Made by a program: the position numbers and the translations under genes. The notes beneath the pieces are model-generated. The model had not been told where the DNA came from. It did no database searches and saw only the letters and a list, made by a program, of their open reading frames with translations. 64,000 bases of DNA from the NCBI GenBank assembly GCA_905250025.1, contig CAJNOJ010000195.1, positions 103,720 through 167,719 on the forward strand, given 5' to 3'. Position 1 is the stretch's first letter; every line of letters starts with the position of its first letter. Origin of the DNA: Adineta ricciae (lineage: Eukaryota > Rotifera > Eurotatoria > Adinetida > Adinetidae). Below are positions 34,801 to 46,700 of this stretch, one piece after another.

Positions 34801-36292
34801 GAACTCATCGTCCGTGAACGATTTATCGGCAGTTTGTTCGTTCCATCTAGTTTTAAACTAAAATCCAACGCATTGATCGCTCCACGATGTTCTTCTTGTT
34901 CGTTCTCTTCGATCGACATGCGTTCTGGCTTTTCATTTGTTCGATTGACTGGTTGATGCGATGGGCGCCGCGAACGATTGAGAATATCTTCCATGGCATA
35001 GTGTTCACCTAACGAATGTGATGACAATGATCCATCTTCACAATTCAAACTAACACGATCGGAATCATCGTCGACAAGTCCACTTTCCTGCTGTTCAGCC
35101 GCGACATGGTATTGCGTTAAAGGTGGAAGAATTGCGGAGGAATTATTCAGAAGCTCACAAGCAGGTGTCGATTCCAGTACAACATGTTCAAGTCTAAAAA
35201 TAAATCCAATAGTTCACTTTTGACATTCTATTAATATTAAATCAGACCGGTGAGGCTTTTTATCGGTTGAAAAGAATTAAGAATCTGTTTTTCTGTTCAT
35301 CCCAAAGGGAATTTGGAAATGGTTTCGCATAAATCTTCTCATGTCATCGGTAGAGATGAGCTTAAGTTGAGAGGAAAGCTTAAAATAAAACTTTCTCGAG
35401 TCGAATTCTTTATTTATCATTAGATATGATGTTAATTAAATCTTCATACGTCTTGAAAGGCGTGAAAAAAGATTTTTAACGGTTATTAGAATGATTACAA
35501 CGGTAAATAAAGAAACATTCCCATCGATATAATTGCACCGAAGTGAAGTTTTTCAAAGATTTTCATCTGATTTCTCCTTCGAGCTGCAATCTCAGTTATT
35601 GATGCGTGTATTTGCATTTGAATGAGTTCGTTTGCAATTCTCTTTTTTTCTTTATTCATGAGGTTTTTTTTGTATTGATCTATTTCTTCTTCAACATCAA
35701 AATTCTTCATTCTGTGTCTCTTATCAACGTTCGTCCGTCCGTTTGTTGGAGGCAAATACTTGATGAGTTTCGTTTCCGTTTATATGTGCGTTGTCAGTGC
35801 ATTTCTCATCAATAATCCTCGCACACACACACACAGTCTCAGTTCTTTTTCTTTTCTCAGAGTAGAACTATTAACATTAGTGAGATAGTCCTAACGTTCT
35901 CTATCATTTGTGTAAATTTCTATGTGTGCGTTTCTCTTTTTGCTCTCTAAACATTCATTTTTTATTAGAACTTATTGTAATTTCGGACACACATCTCGAT
36001 GTAATGTTTTTGTATAGAATCAACGGGGTAAAAGGAGAACGAGATAAATGGAATTTCAGTCTTCTACTTGCATTATTGATTTTGGTTTCGATTATAAATG
36101 AAGCTGTAAAATTTTATAGCAATGACCATCTGTCATCGTTATACGTGCGTTCTTTTTTTTTGAAAAAAAAAATGAAAAATGACTCGACACTTACCGATTT
36201 GGTTTGCTTTGTTTCCGACGACTGCTACTATTATTCATCGGTAATACAGGTGGTGTTTGTTGATCATTCGTTGTATTGCTCGATTCCATCAT
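31890..36292 (-). CDS. C2H2 zinc-finger regulator with N-terminal RRKQ motif
   Basis: Nine exons were placed by phase: 36195-36292, 34683-35193, 34601-34632, 33943-34543, 33744-33888, 33104-33690, 32510-33048, 31890-32456, with finger parts split between them. Exon 1 reads MMESSNTTN...SSSRRKQSKPNR. This is the RRKQxxP type of motif that recruits NuRD in SALL, BCL11 and FOG proteins. Six fingers are spread along a Ser/Asp-rich chain. Four share an unusual form, CxxCxKxxCNKYFLKxH...HG (for example CDICHKQVCNKYFLKTHKLK), and two are ordinary (CHLCGKKFQNSDYLQLHLLN; CDICSKSF). Asp-rich and Gln/Ser runs occur throughout. It is probably a nuclear repressor or chromatin cofactor. A relation to MEP-1-like proteins is only a guess. 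The roughly 1-kb first intron contains a small open frame. Confidence 0.72.
35495..35710 (-). CDS. Possible small protein nested in a zinc-finger-gene intron
   Basis: An ATG at 35710 opens 71 codons within intron 1 of the zinc-finger gene, same strand. The product is mostly charged helix (EEEIDQYKKNLMNKEKKRIA) followed by a short hydrophobic end (FGAIISMGMFLYLPL), as in a tail-anchored or mitochondrial inner-membrane small protein. No family is recognised. It could also be an alternative first exon or chance. Confidence 0.35.
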   Translation of the reverse strand: MKNFDVEEEIDQYKKNLMNKEKKRIANELIQMQIHASITEIAARRRNQMKIFEKLHFGAIISMGMFLYLPL

Positions 36293-36384
36293 TTCTTCAT
36301 TTGAAAGATTTCAATTTTGTTATGGCTCCATTTCTATTGTGCTGTCATAGTGAAATGTTCGTTTTTTTTTTCAATTTTTATTTA

Positions 36385-36385
36385 N
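36385..36385. other. Ambiguous base (N) at assembly join
   Basis: A single N directly precedes the first copy of an 87-bp repeat whose second copy begins at 38209. Confidence 0.7.
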
Positions 36386-36472
36386 GTCGATCAATAGGGG
36401 TTAAAAAATGTTTGACGTTATAATAGTGTGTAAAACAGATGCGTCAATGAAATCAAATAGAGAAACAGGGGA
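36386..36472. repeat. Direct repeat, copy 1 (87 bp)
   Basis: Starts gtcgatcaataggggttaaa. It matches 38209-38295 with one visible difference (ttataatag versus ttacaatag). Confidence 0.85.
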
Positions 36473-37982
36473 GAGAGAAAGATGTGATGAATTTTTCCTC
36501 TCTCTCTCTCTCTCCCCTATTCTTGTTCGTCTTCGCGTTTTTTTCTCTTCTTTTTTTTTATTATATGTGCGTTCCGATCTTATTTCGAGACTAAACTATC
36601 TATCGAGAAAAATAGAGCACTATCCTATCAAATAAATTCGCAGTTGTAAGTTCTAGTCGAGTTAGAGAGAATTTTTCTCTTCTCTTCGTTCTATCTTTTT
36701 TTTTCTCTCTTTTTCTTCTTCTTCTCATATCATCTTCAATGGAAAACAGAGTTTCAAATTCCGGATGACACTCTAACAACAGTAACTTGGCGTAGGACCA
36801 TTGCAATTGCTTGGTGCTAAACATACAAAAAGAAGAAAAAAAAGGAGTCATTGTCGAATGAGGGAAAAAAGAGAACCGAATGATAAACTCGATCATTCCT
36901 TCAAGTTTTTTTTTTTGGTTAGAACTTATTCCTGCTTGCTACACTTATTTGTTGTCACTCGATTCGATATACAAAAAAAAAAAAAGAGAAGAGAATTCTT
37001 TTCTTTCTCATTCCATTTACTCATCGAAGATCAAATTCGAATGAAGATTCTTCCTATGAGAAATGTTAATATACCGCTGACTCGATTGCTCAAACATCCA
37101 GACAGGAAATACGCGATGAGTTCATGCAAAACGATTGAAAATGACCGAGAGAAAGGAAAAAAGAGAGAGAACAGTAAAAAAGAAATGAATTCTTGATGAT
37201 GTTCTCACTAGATTGATGGCACTGAAAGAGAAAAAAAACAATGTTTTATAACAGACGGATTAATGGCAATTAAGAAAAACGATATCATGATTTATTCAAA
37301 AGTAAACGAAAAAGATTTTCTCGTTGAATAGAACCATCCTGGTCTTGTTCTTTGAAACTATTCATTAGTTAATTATAAAAAAAAAAGAAAGTCCAAGTAC
37401 AAAACTCGGCCTAATAATAAGTTTGCATCTTTTTTTTTGACATTTGTGTATTTCTTAACACTTCCGAAGAGATCAAATGAGATTTCTTTATATTTAAATA
37501 TGTTCCTTTCCGTTTGCTTTTAATTGAAGGTTTCCTCTTGATGTTTATTACATATTTCATATTTTTTTTTGACAATCATTTTTATTTGAATATCTCCTTG
37601 TCAAAGAAGAAAAGAATTCTCAATCCGAAAAAGAGGACAAAAAAAAATCATCGGCAATCTTATTAAACATCTCGATCAGTGGCAATATCTCAGGAAATAA
37701 TCAAATCTATTATCCCGCTTGTGTGTCTTTCATTTGCAGTGCAAGGTAATCGATACGTTCGTATATGATTTAATTAATATACAGAAAGAAGAAAAAAGAC
37801 GTGATGAAGAATGTCGATTCGCTCGAGTTTGATTTATTATAGAAGGAGAAGTTTTTGTGTCTTTGGAAAAGAAAGTTCTAAGTTATGCAAGCAGAGCGAA
37901 AAAGATCATTTATTAAAAAATCGAGAGATGACAATCGCATACACAAAAAAAGTTCACACTTGCAGGAATGAGTCAAGTGGAG

Positions 37983-38023
37983 ACAGAGAGAACGAGAGAG
38001 AGAGGGAGAGGGAGAGAGAGAAA
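37983..38023. repeat. GA microsatellite
   Basis: Imperfect (GA)n run with GGGAGA interruptions in intergenic DNA. Confidence 0.7.
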
Positions 38024-38208
38024 GTGAGCGCGCGGGAAATCAATTCAAAAACACATTAGACCTCCGGCAATGTAAAGCGATTTTTTTTTGAAAAGAATAG
38101 AACAAAAAAATTATAAGAGGAAGAATGTTGTCAGTATGAATGAATACGGATGGAAGACAAAAAAATGCATACATATAACACTCAAGTACTCTAAAGTTTG
38201 ATGTGAGA

Positions 38209-38295
38209 GTCGATCAATAGGGGTTAAAAAATGTTTGACGTTACAATAGTGTGTAAAACAGATGCGTCAATGAAATCAAATAGAGAAACAGGGGA
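38209..38295. repeat. Direct repeat, copy 2 (87 bp)
   Basis: Second copy of 36386-36472, followed by unrelated sequence. Confidence 0.85.
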
Positions 38296-38437
38296 AATAC
38301 ATTTGATGCAATTAAACAAAAGAATAAGAAAGAAATCCAACAATGAAAAGCAAAACAAGACAAAAAACGATCCCTGACTAATAAGTGCTGAATAGTTCGT
38401 CCTTTTTTTCTGGATTATTGAATAGAAAGTAGTTTAT

Positions 38438-40109
38438 TTAACGTTTAAGTTTAAGTTTTTCGACATCGTCGCTTAATTTGTCCGTGGCTGTTGTTGACGA
38501 AGTGGTTTTAATACCTGGTTTGATACCACGTTTTTCTAACGCTTTGGCGACAAGTTCCTTGCATTCATCGAATTCTTTTTCCACAGCTACATCATATGCA
38601 TCTTTACCTAAACGGAGAAAGACAAATATTCGTTTGTTCGAATATGATTTTCATTTCTTTACCTTCATTATTTCGAACAGTTAAATCCGCACCAGCTCGA
38701 ATCAGTGTTGATAAAATACGTGGTTTATTAAAGAAACAGGCAACCATCGCAGCCGTGTTATTTTTCAAATCTTGAGCATTGACTTTCGCACTATGATGTA
38801 ACAGTAATTCCACACATTCAGGACTATCCACAATACCTAAAAGAAGATTCGTCTAACGAAAATCAATCTAACGACGAAATTTTACCAGCACTAGCGAAAT
38901 GAAGTGCAGTTCCACCTTGGTCATTACGATGATTAACATTTGTTTCTTTATGATCTAATAAAATTCTTTACAAAAATAATACAAATGAAAATCATTTCTT
39001 TGTCCAAAGTGACTTCCTTCTCCTTACTGAACAATTTTTCTTCGGTTATGTCGAGCGGCGATACTTAATGGTGTATCACCCATGAACGCAACATTCGGAT
39101 CAGCATGTGCATCCATCAAGACTTCTACACATTCAGGTCGATCATGAATAACAGCTCTAGAAAATATTCACAAAAACAAAACCTTGATTTTCGACAAGTT
39201 GGAGATTTACTTGTGAATCGCTGCCATTGAACTTCGATCTAAATGATTAACTTGTGCTCCATATTTAACTAATAAACGGATTAAATCAGCTCGATCTTTT
39301 TGCTAAGGAAAAGACAATTTGTATTGAAGATATTCCGATTAGTTCATCGAACTTACGCGTAAACTCTGTCCGTGATATTCTGCATCACATAGAACATGAA
39401 TAGGAGTTAAATGATGTTCACTTTCGGTTTGATTTGGATCAGCACCATTCTTGACAAATAGAATTTAACGTAGAAATTTCCAGTAGAGAATTTTCCTTTC
39501 GACTTACTTCGATGAAAAAACGAATGATATCAACATCACCTTCGAAACATGCAATGATCAAAGGTGAGACTTGTGCGATAGGTGTGCCTGTTTGTTCATG
39601 TAAAATTTCACAGCTGATACTTGGATCTTCGATAAAGAAAGCGGTATGTGAAAGGGAAGAAATTTGCTTAGAATGTTTCATTATACTTGTTCCTTTTTTG
39701 ATCAAATCTCGAAGACCTTTTAGTTTTTCATCGACATTTGCTTGTGTTCGATCCGTGTTCCAAATGGCGATTAATAATGGATGATGTTTATCTTTGAAAG
39801 CACGATCAGTTGAGGATCCATTAGAGATCGCTGAATGTGTGTGTGTTGACGATTTTTCTTCTCGACTATCACGATGGGAGTCTTTTTCTCGATGCGATTC
39901 GCTTTTGGTAGTACGTGTTGATCGATGTTCAACGTGAGTACTAGAAACAGGTTTTTTTAGTTAATCTGCTGCTGAATGACATGAAGTATTTTTGTCATTC
40001 AAAAGTTTGCTCGTCACCTTACCTGGCTTTTGTGCTGCTAGAAAGAAGAAACAGAAGAATTTTTTGTTAAGTCTTCTTCTTTTATACATATTGTTTCACT
40101 GTACCTCAT
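38438..40109 (-). CDS. Ankyrin-repeat protein
   Basis: The ATG is at 40109, a tiny first exon (ATG AG) is followed by a 15-nt-scale second exon, and there are about ten exons in all. The N-terminus is charged and Ser-rich (THVEHRSTRTTKSESHREKD). Ankyrin units follow with typical TPL/TALH and helix patterns: SPLIIACFEGDVDIIRFFIE, LTPIHVLCDAEYHGQSLR, ADLIRLLVKYGAQVNHLD, RPECVEVLMDAHADPNVA, TALHFASAG, SPECVELLLHHSAKVNAQ, RILSTLIRAGADLTVRNN. The C-terminal helix region has EFDECKELVAKALEKRGIKP and ends VEKLKLKR. It has no catalytic domain, so it is probably a protein-binding scaffold. The orthologue was not identified. Confidence 0.8.
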
Positions 40110-40740
40110 TTTTTTTTTGTCCGTTAGAAAAGAAGAAGAAGAATGAATCTACGTAGACGAAAATGTGTAAGTGAACCGATATGGGCTTGTAGTCGAGGGT
40201 AGATATATGAGCGATGTGCACGTAAGAAGACAAAGCGAGCAGATGCACTCAAGCATGACCTTATTATATGAACAGTGTCACTCTCGTTTATATAGGGTAG
40301 ATAGTAGTATTTGGTAAAAAAGAAGGAGAAATCGAGGAGAAGACAAGAGGGAGGGAAAGAGAAAGAAAAAAATATGTATGAAGATACTGATCCATTACGT
40401 ATTAATATGTAATACATTGTCAAGTTGAAATGTGAATGATTTGAGTGTATTTTAGGGATTGGAGTTCGATTCCCCAAAAAAGAAAAGTTTTTCAGCTGAT
40501 TTTCGTTTCTTTTTTTCTCTCTTTCGGATGTTCGATGTGCTCAAATTCATTGTCATTGCTCATGAAAGCATAACGAGTAATTAGAAAACGCGTGTCTTTG
40601 ATCTAATGTTCATCTCTCGCTGACATGTTTGAACATTCGATTAATGAAGTTTAACATAATTTCTTCTCAATTGAAAACTGTTAATAAACATTTCGTTTGA
40701 TCATTGAAATGAAACGCTTTTTTTCTCGTATTTAATTAAC
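40110..40740. other. Intergenic region
   Basis: No gene is recognised. AATAAA-like signals and A/T runs are present. An open stretch on the reverse strand at about 40124-40477 lacks coding character. Confidence 0.35.
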
Positions 40741-41285
40741 TTAATCATAATTATTGGTAAAAATACGACCGACTTCGTCCTGTACGGATTTGATGTGCGT
40801 TGATTTGTTCGATGAAACCATATCTAATTAGTTATAAAAGAAAAGTTACGGTTTATAACACGCATTAGCGTAATTATACGACGTGTTTTATACGTCTTAA
40901 CGAAATGAATGAAAAATTACTTGTAGCGAACATTTTCAACTCGTCATCTTTATCAAATTTATTCGTGTCATTGACAAATCTAGCATAGATTTCGCGATCA
41001 GATCTGTTTGAGTCATACGGCGGACTCTAATTACGAAATGATATCTCTATCAATCATTACGGTTTATCATCTCACGTGATCACAGTTGTCGACATTGAAA
41101 TTCCAAATAAGACGAAGGAGAGATTAGCAATTTGATTCATATCGACGAATTTGCATTTCCACTCATACGTGACCGAGATTTCGCCATCGATTGTCACTGA
41201 TCGCAGCCTGAAAAGCCCACATTAAGGAGAAACTACTGTTCGTAACATCTCGATTGAACTCAAGAGCTGCGTTGACTATGCGCAT
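40741..41285 (-). CDS. Possible small multi-exon gene of unknown function
   Basis: The reverse strand shows three coding-like segments joined by GT...AG introns. An ATG at 41285 begins MRIVNAALEFNRDVTNSSFS and runs to a donor near 41171. A segment near 40922-41031 reads YDSNRSDREIYARFVNDTNK. The last segment, near 40741-40824, reads SSNKSTHIKSVQDEVGRIFT and ends at a stop. Codon choice resembles neighbouring genes. The phases of the first junction allow two solutions. No family is recognised, and chance or a decayed gene is possible. Confidence 0.3.
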
Positions 41286-43594
41286 GATTTTCTTTTTTCA
41301 TCACGCTTCACGTTTTACTTCAATCAAAAGTAATAAACTTGTTTCCCGCTAGGTGATATGTCCATGACAAATGAATGTTGACAGAATGTTTATATATCTT
41401 ACAAATGCTTGTTGTGTAATTGAGGAAATTAACTGAAGAATGTTTTATACTGGATGATCTTCGTTTAGTCATATCAAATTTAAGTCTGTTTATTGATGTC
41501 TACGATAAAATAAAACATCCTTTACTTGAAAACTTCGTTTGTTTTTCAGTTTCTGTTATCGAACGAAGCAGCTCCGATTGGTAAATCAAAGATCGATGAT
41601 GTCAAAATTCATTGTTGAAGAACGATTAATGATATATTTTCTCGTTTTAATCAAAGATGACATTCGATATCCTGTGTCCTATAGTTATTTTCTTTTCTTC
41701 GCAATTGTTTCTTCATTTTGAGTCTCGAGAGCAGATTGTTCTCTCTCTCTCTTTGTGTAGAGAGAAAGTACATTGGTATTTTCAGTCGAGATTTTGGTTC
41801 CAATTGTAATTTAGAATATTTCCGATGGAAATATCATTCAACAGTATAAATTCATTTCCGAAGCTTAATTTGAAACTGTTCGCACTAGAAGAGTCATCAG
41901 TCGAAACTAATATTGGTTTTGAAGTCCAATAAGTAATTTAATCTTTCTTTTTTCATCGAGTTTTGATTTTCTAGGCAAAGAAGTTCGTCGGGAAAGAAAG
42001 ATGGAGAAGCAGAAGAAGACGAAGAAAACGCACATCGCAGTCAGAGTCATACAGGAAACGAGAATGGGACATTTCACACTTCACTCAGCTTCTCGCAGAA
42101 GCATTACATGATCTTAAGCGCTTTAGATTTTGTTTTTCTTCACTAGATATATGTTTGCGTACACTTAGTTATCTCATCGATCGAATAAACACGATGTAAA
42201 TCTGCATATTCATTAGTTTTTAGTCAATTTTCTGTCGAATAGAGAAATATAATAAAGATCTATCTAAGTATATTTGACACAATAGACTAATTCTTTCAAA
42301 ATCGATCGAGTTTGTCGCATGTTCACTCGTTAGCCTTTTGTGGATGTTAAGATTTCATTGAACATCGTTCTTGACACCAGCAATACTCAGATTTTCTCTC
42401 AATCAAACTGAGAATCGCCTATTAATCAGATAATCCATGATCTAGCGAGTTTAATCTTCGTAAGGTCAACTTTAGACACGCTATCTACTTTTGATAAAAT
42501 TAATTTAGCTTTAACTTCATTTAGTCAATGATCATCGATGAGAAAACTTCACTTGATTCGATTTAACATATTGTTATTCACATCGTACATATTTATGCAC
42601 GAGTTTGTCGGAGATTAATGTCAATAAATCATCGGTATTTTCTCGATTAACATGACATTTTCTCGTCATTATATATCGATCTTATTCGTTTGTTTTCGTT
42701 ACGAGAAATCGAAGAAATTTAAATGATAGAATTAATTCTTTCGAGCAAAAGATGAGTATTCAGCACAACTAAGACTATTGTTGATTCTTGGTCGATCAAT
42801 AGACAAGTCCGGAAACTCCCTCAAGTATTCATTGGATTGCAAACAAGTTTTCCTCTATTCATTAACGTACTTTTGTTGTTAATACATCTAACATATAGAT
42901 CAATACCCGACAGCGATCTGAAAGATTATTCGTTTGAGGCAAAGATAGAAAGTTGTTGGAATACTTATATGTATACGTTCGTTATGAAGAACAGGAGTGG
43001 TATAGCATGTCGGACAAATAATTTTGGTGAGAAGAGCGAAAAAAATAAGACAAACAGCCTCGAGTGCAACTGAAAAGAAACAGAGGGAAAGAGAAAAACT
43101 CAGCTCTCATCTGAGACAAACCAGACGATGACTAGTGTCGGTGTAGATCATTCACACATTCGATTCTTTTCAGACCTTTCCCCTTCAGTAGTAAATATCA
43201 GTATGAATAAGTGCGACAATATCGTTATGACGCCAGGATACTTAAGAAAATGACGTGTAACAGAAGTATTCAAACAACAGCTTGAAAGAACAAATAGAAA
43301 CGAGTTAATTTGTGTAAAAGTCAGTGAGTATGATGATTGACCGTGATTTCCGAGGTGGAACAGTTCTTCGTAGAGATGAAGAGAAGGTTTCATGTTAAAA
43401 AAACACAGCTACGTCCGAAGTAATGAATAGATCGAAATAGCGCTTGTGTTTTTTCTGTAATCAAATCAATTTTGTTAACTAACATAGAAAAAACCGGATG
43501 TCGCATACGTGTCTAATAACATTAGGATTGTATCGATTGTTAAGGAGGTTAATGTACACGTCGATTTCGATGTATCCGGCCATATGCCCCCCTA

Positions 43595-43625
<31 letters not shown>

Positions 43626-43750
43626 TCTTTTTCCTTTAGGTTACAAATCTGAAAAACAATGATTTCATATCGAATCGATCGTGTATATTCGAATTAGAAT
43701 GACAAGCTCAAACAAAAACCTTTAATTAAGCTACATCAAGATTAGCAAAT
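41286..43750. other. Long gene-poor interval
   Basis: About 2.5 kb without a supported gene. A weak two-exon possibility on + (MEISFNSINSFPKLNLK from about 41825, then from about 41986 an Arg/Ser-rich frame) needs a non-standard donor and was not called. The region contains a CT microsatellite (about 43597-43626) and AT-rich DNA. It includes the upstream region of the potassium channel gene. Confidence 0.35.
43597..43626. repeat. CT microsatellite
   Basis: A (CT)n run of about 14 units, about 125 bp upstream of the potassium channel start codon. Confidence 0.75.
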
Positions 43751-46700
43751 ATGAATTATCGCAAAAAGTATCACGAAAGAAACAATGATACCAATGATGA
43801 TGACGATGAAAGTTGCAAACTTGTTTCATTAGAAACAGTAGACCAGCATGTCGAAGGAGAAGAAGGCAAACAACAACAACAACAACAACAACAAGAAACA
43901 TCAATATCAATTCTTCGTTCAATATTACGTAAACGAAGCGAGAAAAATATGTCGATGGATAGTTATAGTCATGTTCAGCAAGCTTCAATCAAGGGAAAGC
44001 AGAACGTCAATAATGATGACGAGAGAGATTCCGATTACACAGGAGACGAGAACGACGACGAGAGTAATGGAAGGTCTAAAACTCTAGAAGAGGAAAGTAA
44101 AAACAATGAACACAAGCAGCGACACCATGAACATTGTAACAATTATTCTCATCATCAGCAAAAGGATCAATTTTTTCGAACATCACCAAGTTTGTCTCTC
44201 GACTTTCCATTAGAAACAACAGCGAGCACAGAGACCGGAACGATAGAAATAGAACGCGCATCAACATCACCATCGAAAACATTCTATGAAAACAATCGAG
44301 CTTGTCTCAGCCATACATCGTGCGTAACATTAGTCAACGATTCCCCAATTCTTAATTGTAAAAGTTCATCGGTATCTCAAATCGGTGGACTTGGTATTCA
44401 ACAACATTCATCGGTCACTTATATCAATATGAAAGAAGATTTCTCGTCAACAATGCCGATTACAACAACAACAACGAGTTCAACAACAGCATTGAATAAT
44501 GAATTTCGTCCGGTCTATGTTTCACCATTGAAATATCGACCATTAGTGGGTTTATCAGCAAATGACAGTCGATTATTACTTGAAAAACGTGTTTCTCTAC
44601 TTGGCAAGCCTTTAGTTTTTCATCCGATTCAAAAACGTTCTCCAAACTATCGACGAACACAATTACGTATCTACAATTTCCTCGAACGACCTCATGGTTA
44701 TAAAGCTGTTATATATCATACATTCGTGTAAGTTATCATTTCATTTCTTCTACACATTGTTGAAAGCATTATCATAAGTCATATTCGATCAGATTGTCAA
44801 AACGTAAATGGTTTTTTTCTTCTTCTTTTGATTTTCTCCCAACGGAATGATTTCAAGTCTGATGAGATGTTGCGACAAAGAATGAAAATTCAATTGATCC
44901 CACGCGATCTCAATGTATATTTAATGACCGAGAAACCACTGATTGAACATATTTTCTCACTCAAATGTCTTTTCAAACGATAAACGAGAATTTCTGCTTC
45001 TATGTTTGTTGTGTTCTCCCTCTAATTTCCACAACTTGCGTGACTTTCATGTAAATGTACGCCTAGATGATTATCAGTTTATTCTTTCGTTTCTGTCAAA
45101 TAGAAACAAAACTGTAGTTCAGTTTAGCCAACTGCCTATTGTGTATCCAAATACGGATCAAAATCGTTCTTGTTTTCTTTCTTTCTTGCAAGAAGGAAAG
45201 GATAGAGAAACAAAGGAAATCTATTAGTGATTAGCAAAGTCTAATATAAAAACATGTTTTCATCGATCCAAGAAGATGCTTTCAGTAGGCAATGCTTATG
45301 TGGATAATTAGGAAATGAAAATGTTTGAAGAACTCACCAAAAGATTTGATTCGATTGAAAAAGAAAACATAATTAGTCTTTCCGCATTGTCCAATTGAAT
45401 AAATCAACGAAAAAACGATATTAGTATGCAGAATATTCACTCATTTTATAGAAAAATTCATCAATTTTCAATTTAACTTTCGCAGTTTTCATATAACATT
45501 TGAATTATTTATGGAAATGTACCGGATATCAGGACTGACATCGAATGACAAGTTTTGTTTTTGATTTTTCTAGGTTTTTGACTGTTTTTCTTTGTTTATT
45601 TCTTTCGGTGGTTGTTACAATGCCTGAATACGAATCGATCGCCTCAACTTTCTTACTACAAACTGTAAATGAATTCGCCCACTAAAAACCGCTATCTAAA
45701 TTCTGTTTTTTGCAGGAAATTTTAGTTGTTATTTGGCTAACAATTGAATTAGGATTGCGTGTATGGAGTTCAGGCTGTCGATCACGTTATCAAACCTTGA
45801 TGGGTCGCTTACGTTTCATGAAAAAACCGTTTTGTGCTCTTGGTATGTACTGAAAAACATGTCCACGATGTGAAAGATTGTCATGTTCTAGATTTTACTG
45901 TGATTGTTGCGACTGTTGTTACACTTTCGTTGAATAGTCGAGGTGGAAATGGAGTTTTTGCCGCATCGGCTTTGCGTGGCTTGCGCTTTTTTCAAATTCT
46001 ACGTATGCTGAGAATGGATCGTCGAGGTGGAACATGGAAATTGTTAGGATCGGTTGTCTATGCACATCGACAAGTTTGTGTTTTGTCTTTAGTGAAAAGA
46101 GAAAAATAATGATTTTCGGGATTATTTTAAGGAACTTATTACGACAATTTATATTGGCTTTTTAGTGCTTATTTTTTCTTCGTTTATCATGTTTCTTGTC
46201 GAGAAAGATAGTTTTGTCGAACCAGATCGAACACTAATCAGTAATGGCACAAATCTCATGACAACAAGTTCAATAACTAATCTAATAGACACTGATCGGC
46301 ATAAATTCGAAACATTTGCTGATGCGCTCTGGTGGGGAATCGTACGTATTGCATATCGATTTCGAACTTCTCAATCATTTCCATTGTTTCTTTAGATTAC
46401 ACTATGCACAGTAAGTGATGCATTTTACTTTCAAAATAAATTCATCGAATAACGGCATATTGAATTGATTTCTAGGTAGGATATGGCGATAAAGTTCCGT
46501 CGTCCTATATGGGTAAATTAATTGCTGCTATTTGCTCATTTATTGGCATTAGCTTTTTTGCATTACCTGCGGTAATTATTCTCTTCTTAATGGTAAAGAT
46601 ATTTGCATGTAAATGTCTGTAGGGTATACTTGGCTCGGGTTTTGCGTTGAAAGTTCAACAACAACAACGTCAAAAGCATTACAAACGACGAAAAATTCCT

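Larger units (their letters stand above)
36293..38437. other. Low-complexity intergenic region with an assembly join
   Basis: About 2.1 kb, rich in A, GA and CT runs (CT tract about 36499-36516; GA tract about 37983-38023). It contains a single N at 36385 and an 87-bp direct repeat. Open frames here are short and made of low-complexity codons. A phrase TKQLQWSYAKLLLLECHPEF on the reverse strand near 36740-36830, behind an acceptor-like site, could be an exon remnant but has no partner. Confidence 0.4.

Noticed and set aside
36600-36896. Reverse-strand frame containing TKQLQWSYAKLLLLECHPEF
   Set aside because: Mostly low-complexity Lys/Arg codons from GA-rich DNA. A single possible exon without partners.
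41825-42198. Two-segment coding-like stretch, MEISFNSINSFPKL... then an Arg/Ser-rich frame
   Set aside because: Joining the pieces needs a poor donor, and three frames of the second piece are open, so the support is too weak.
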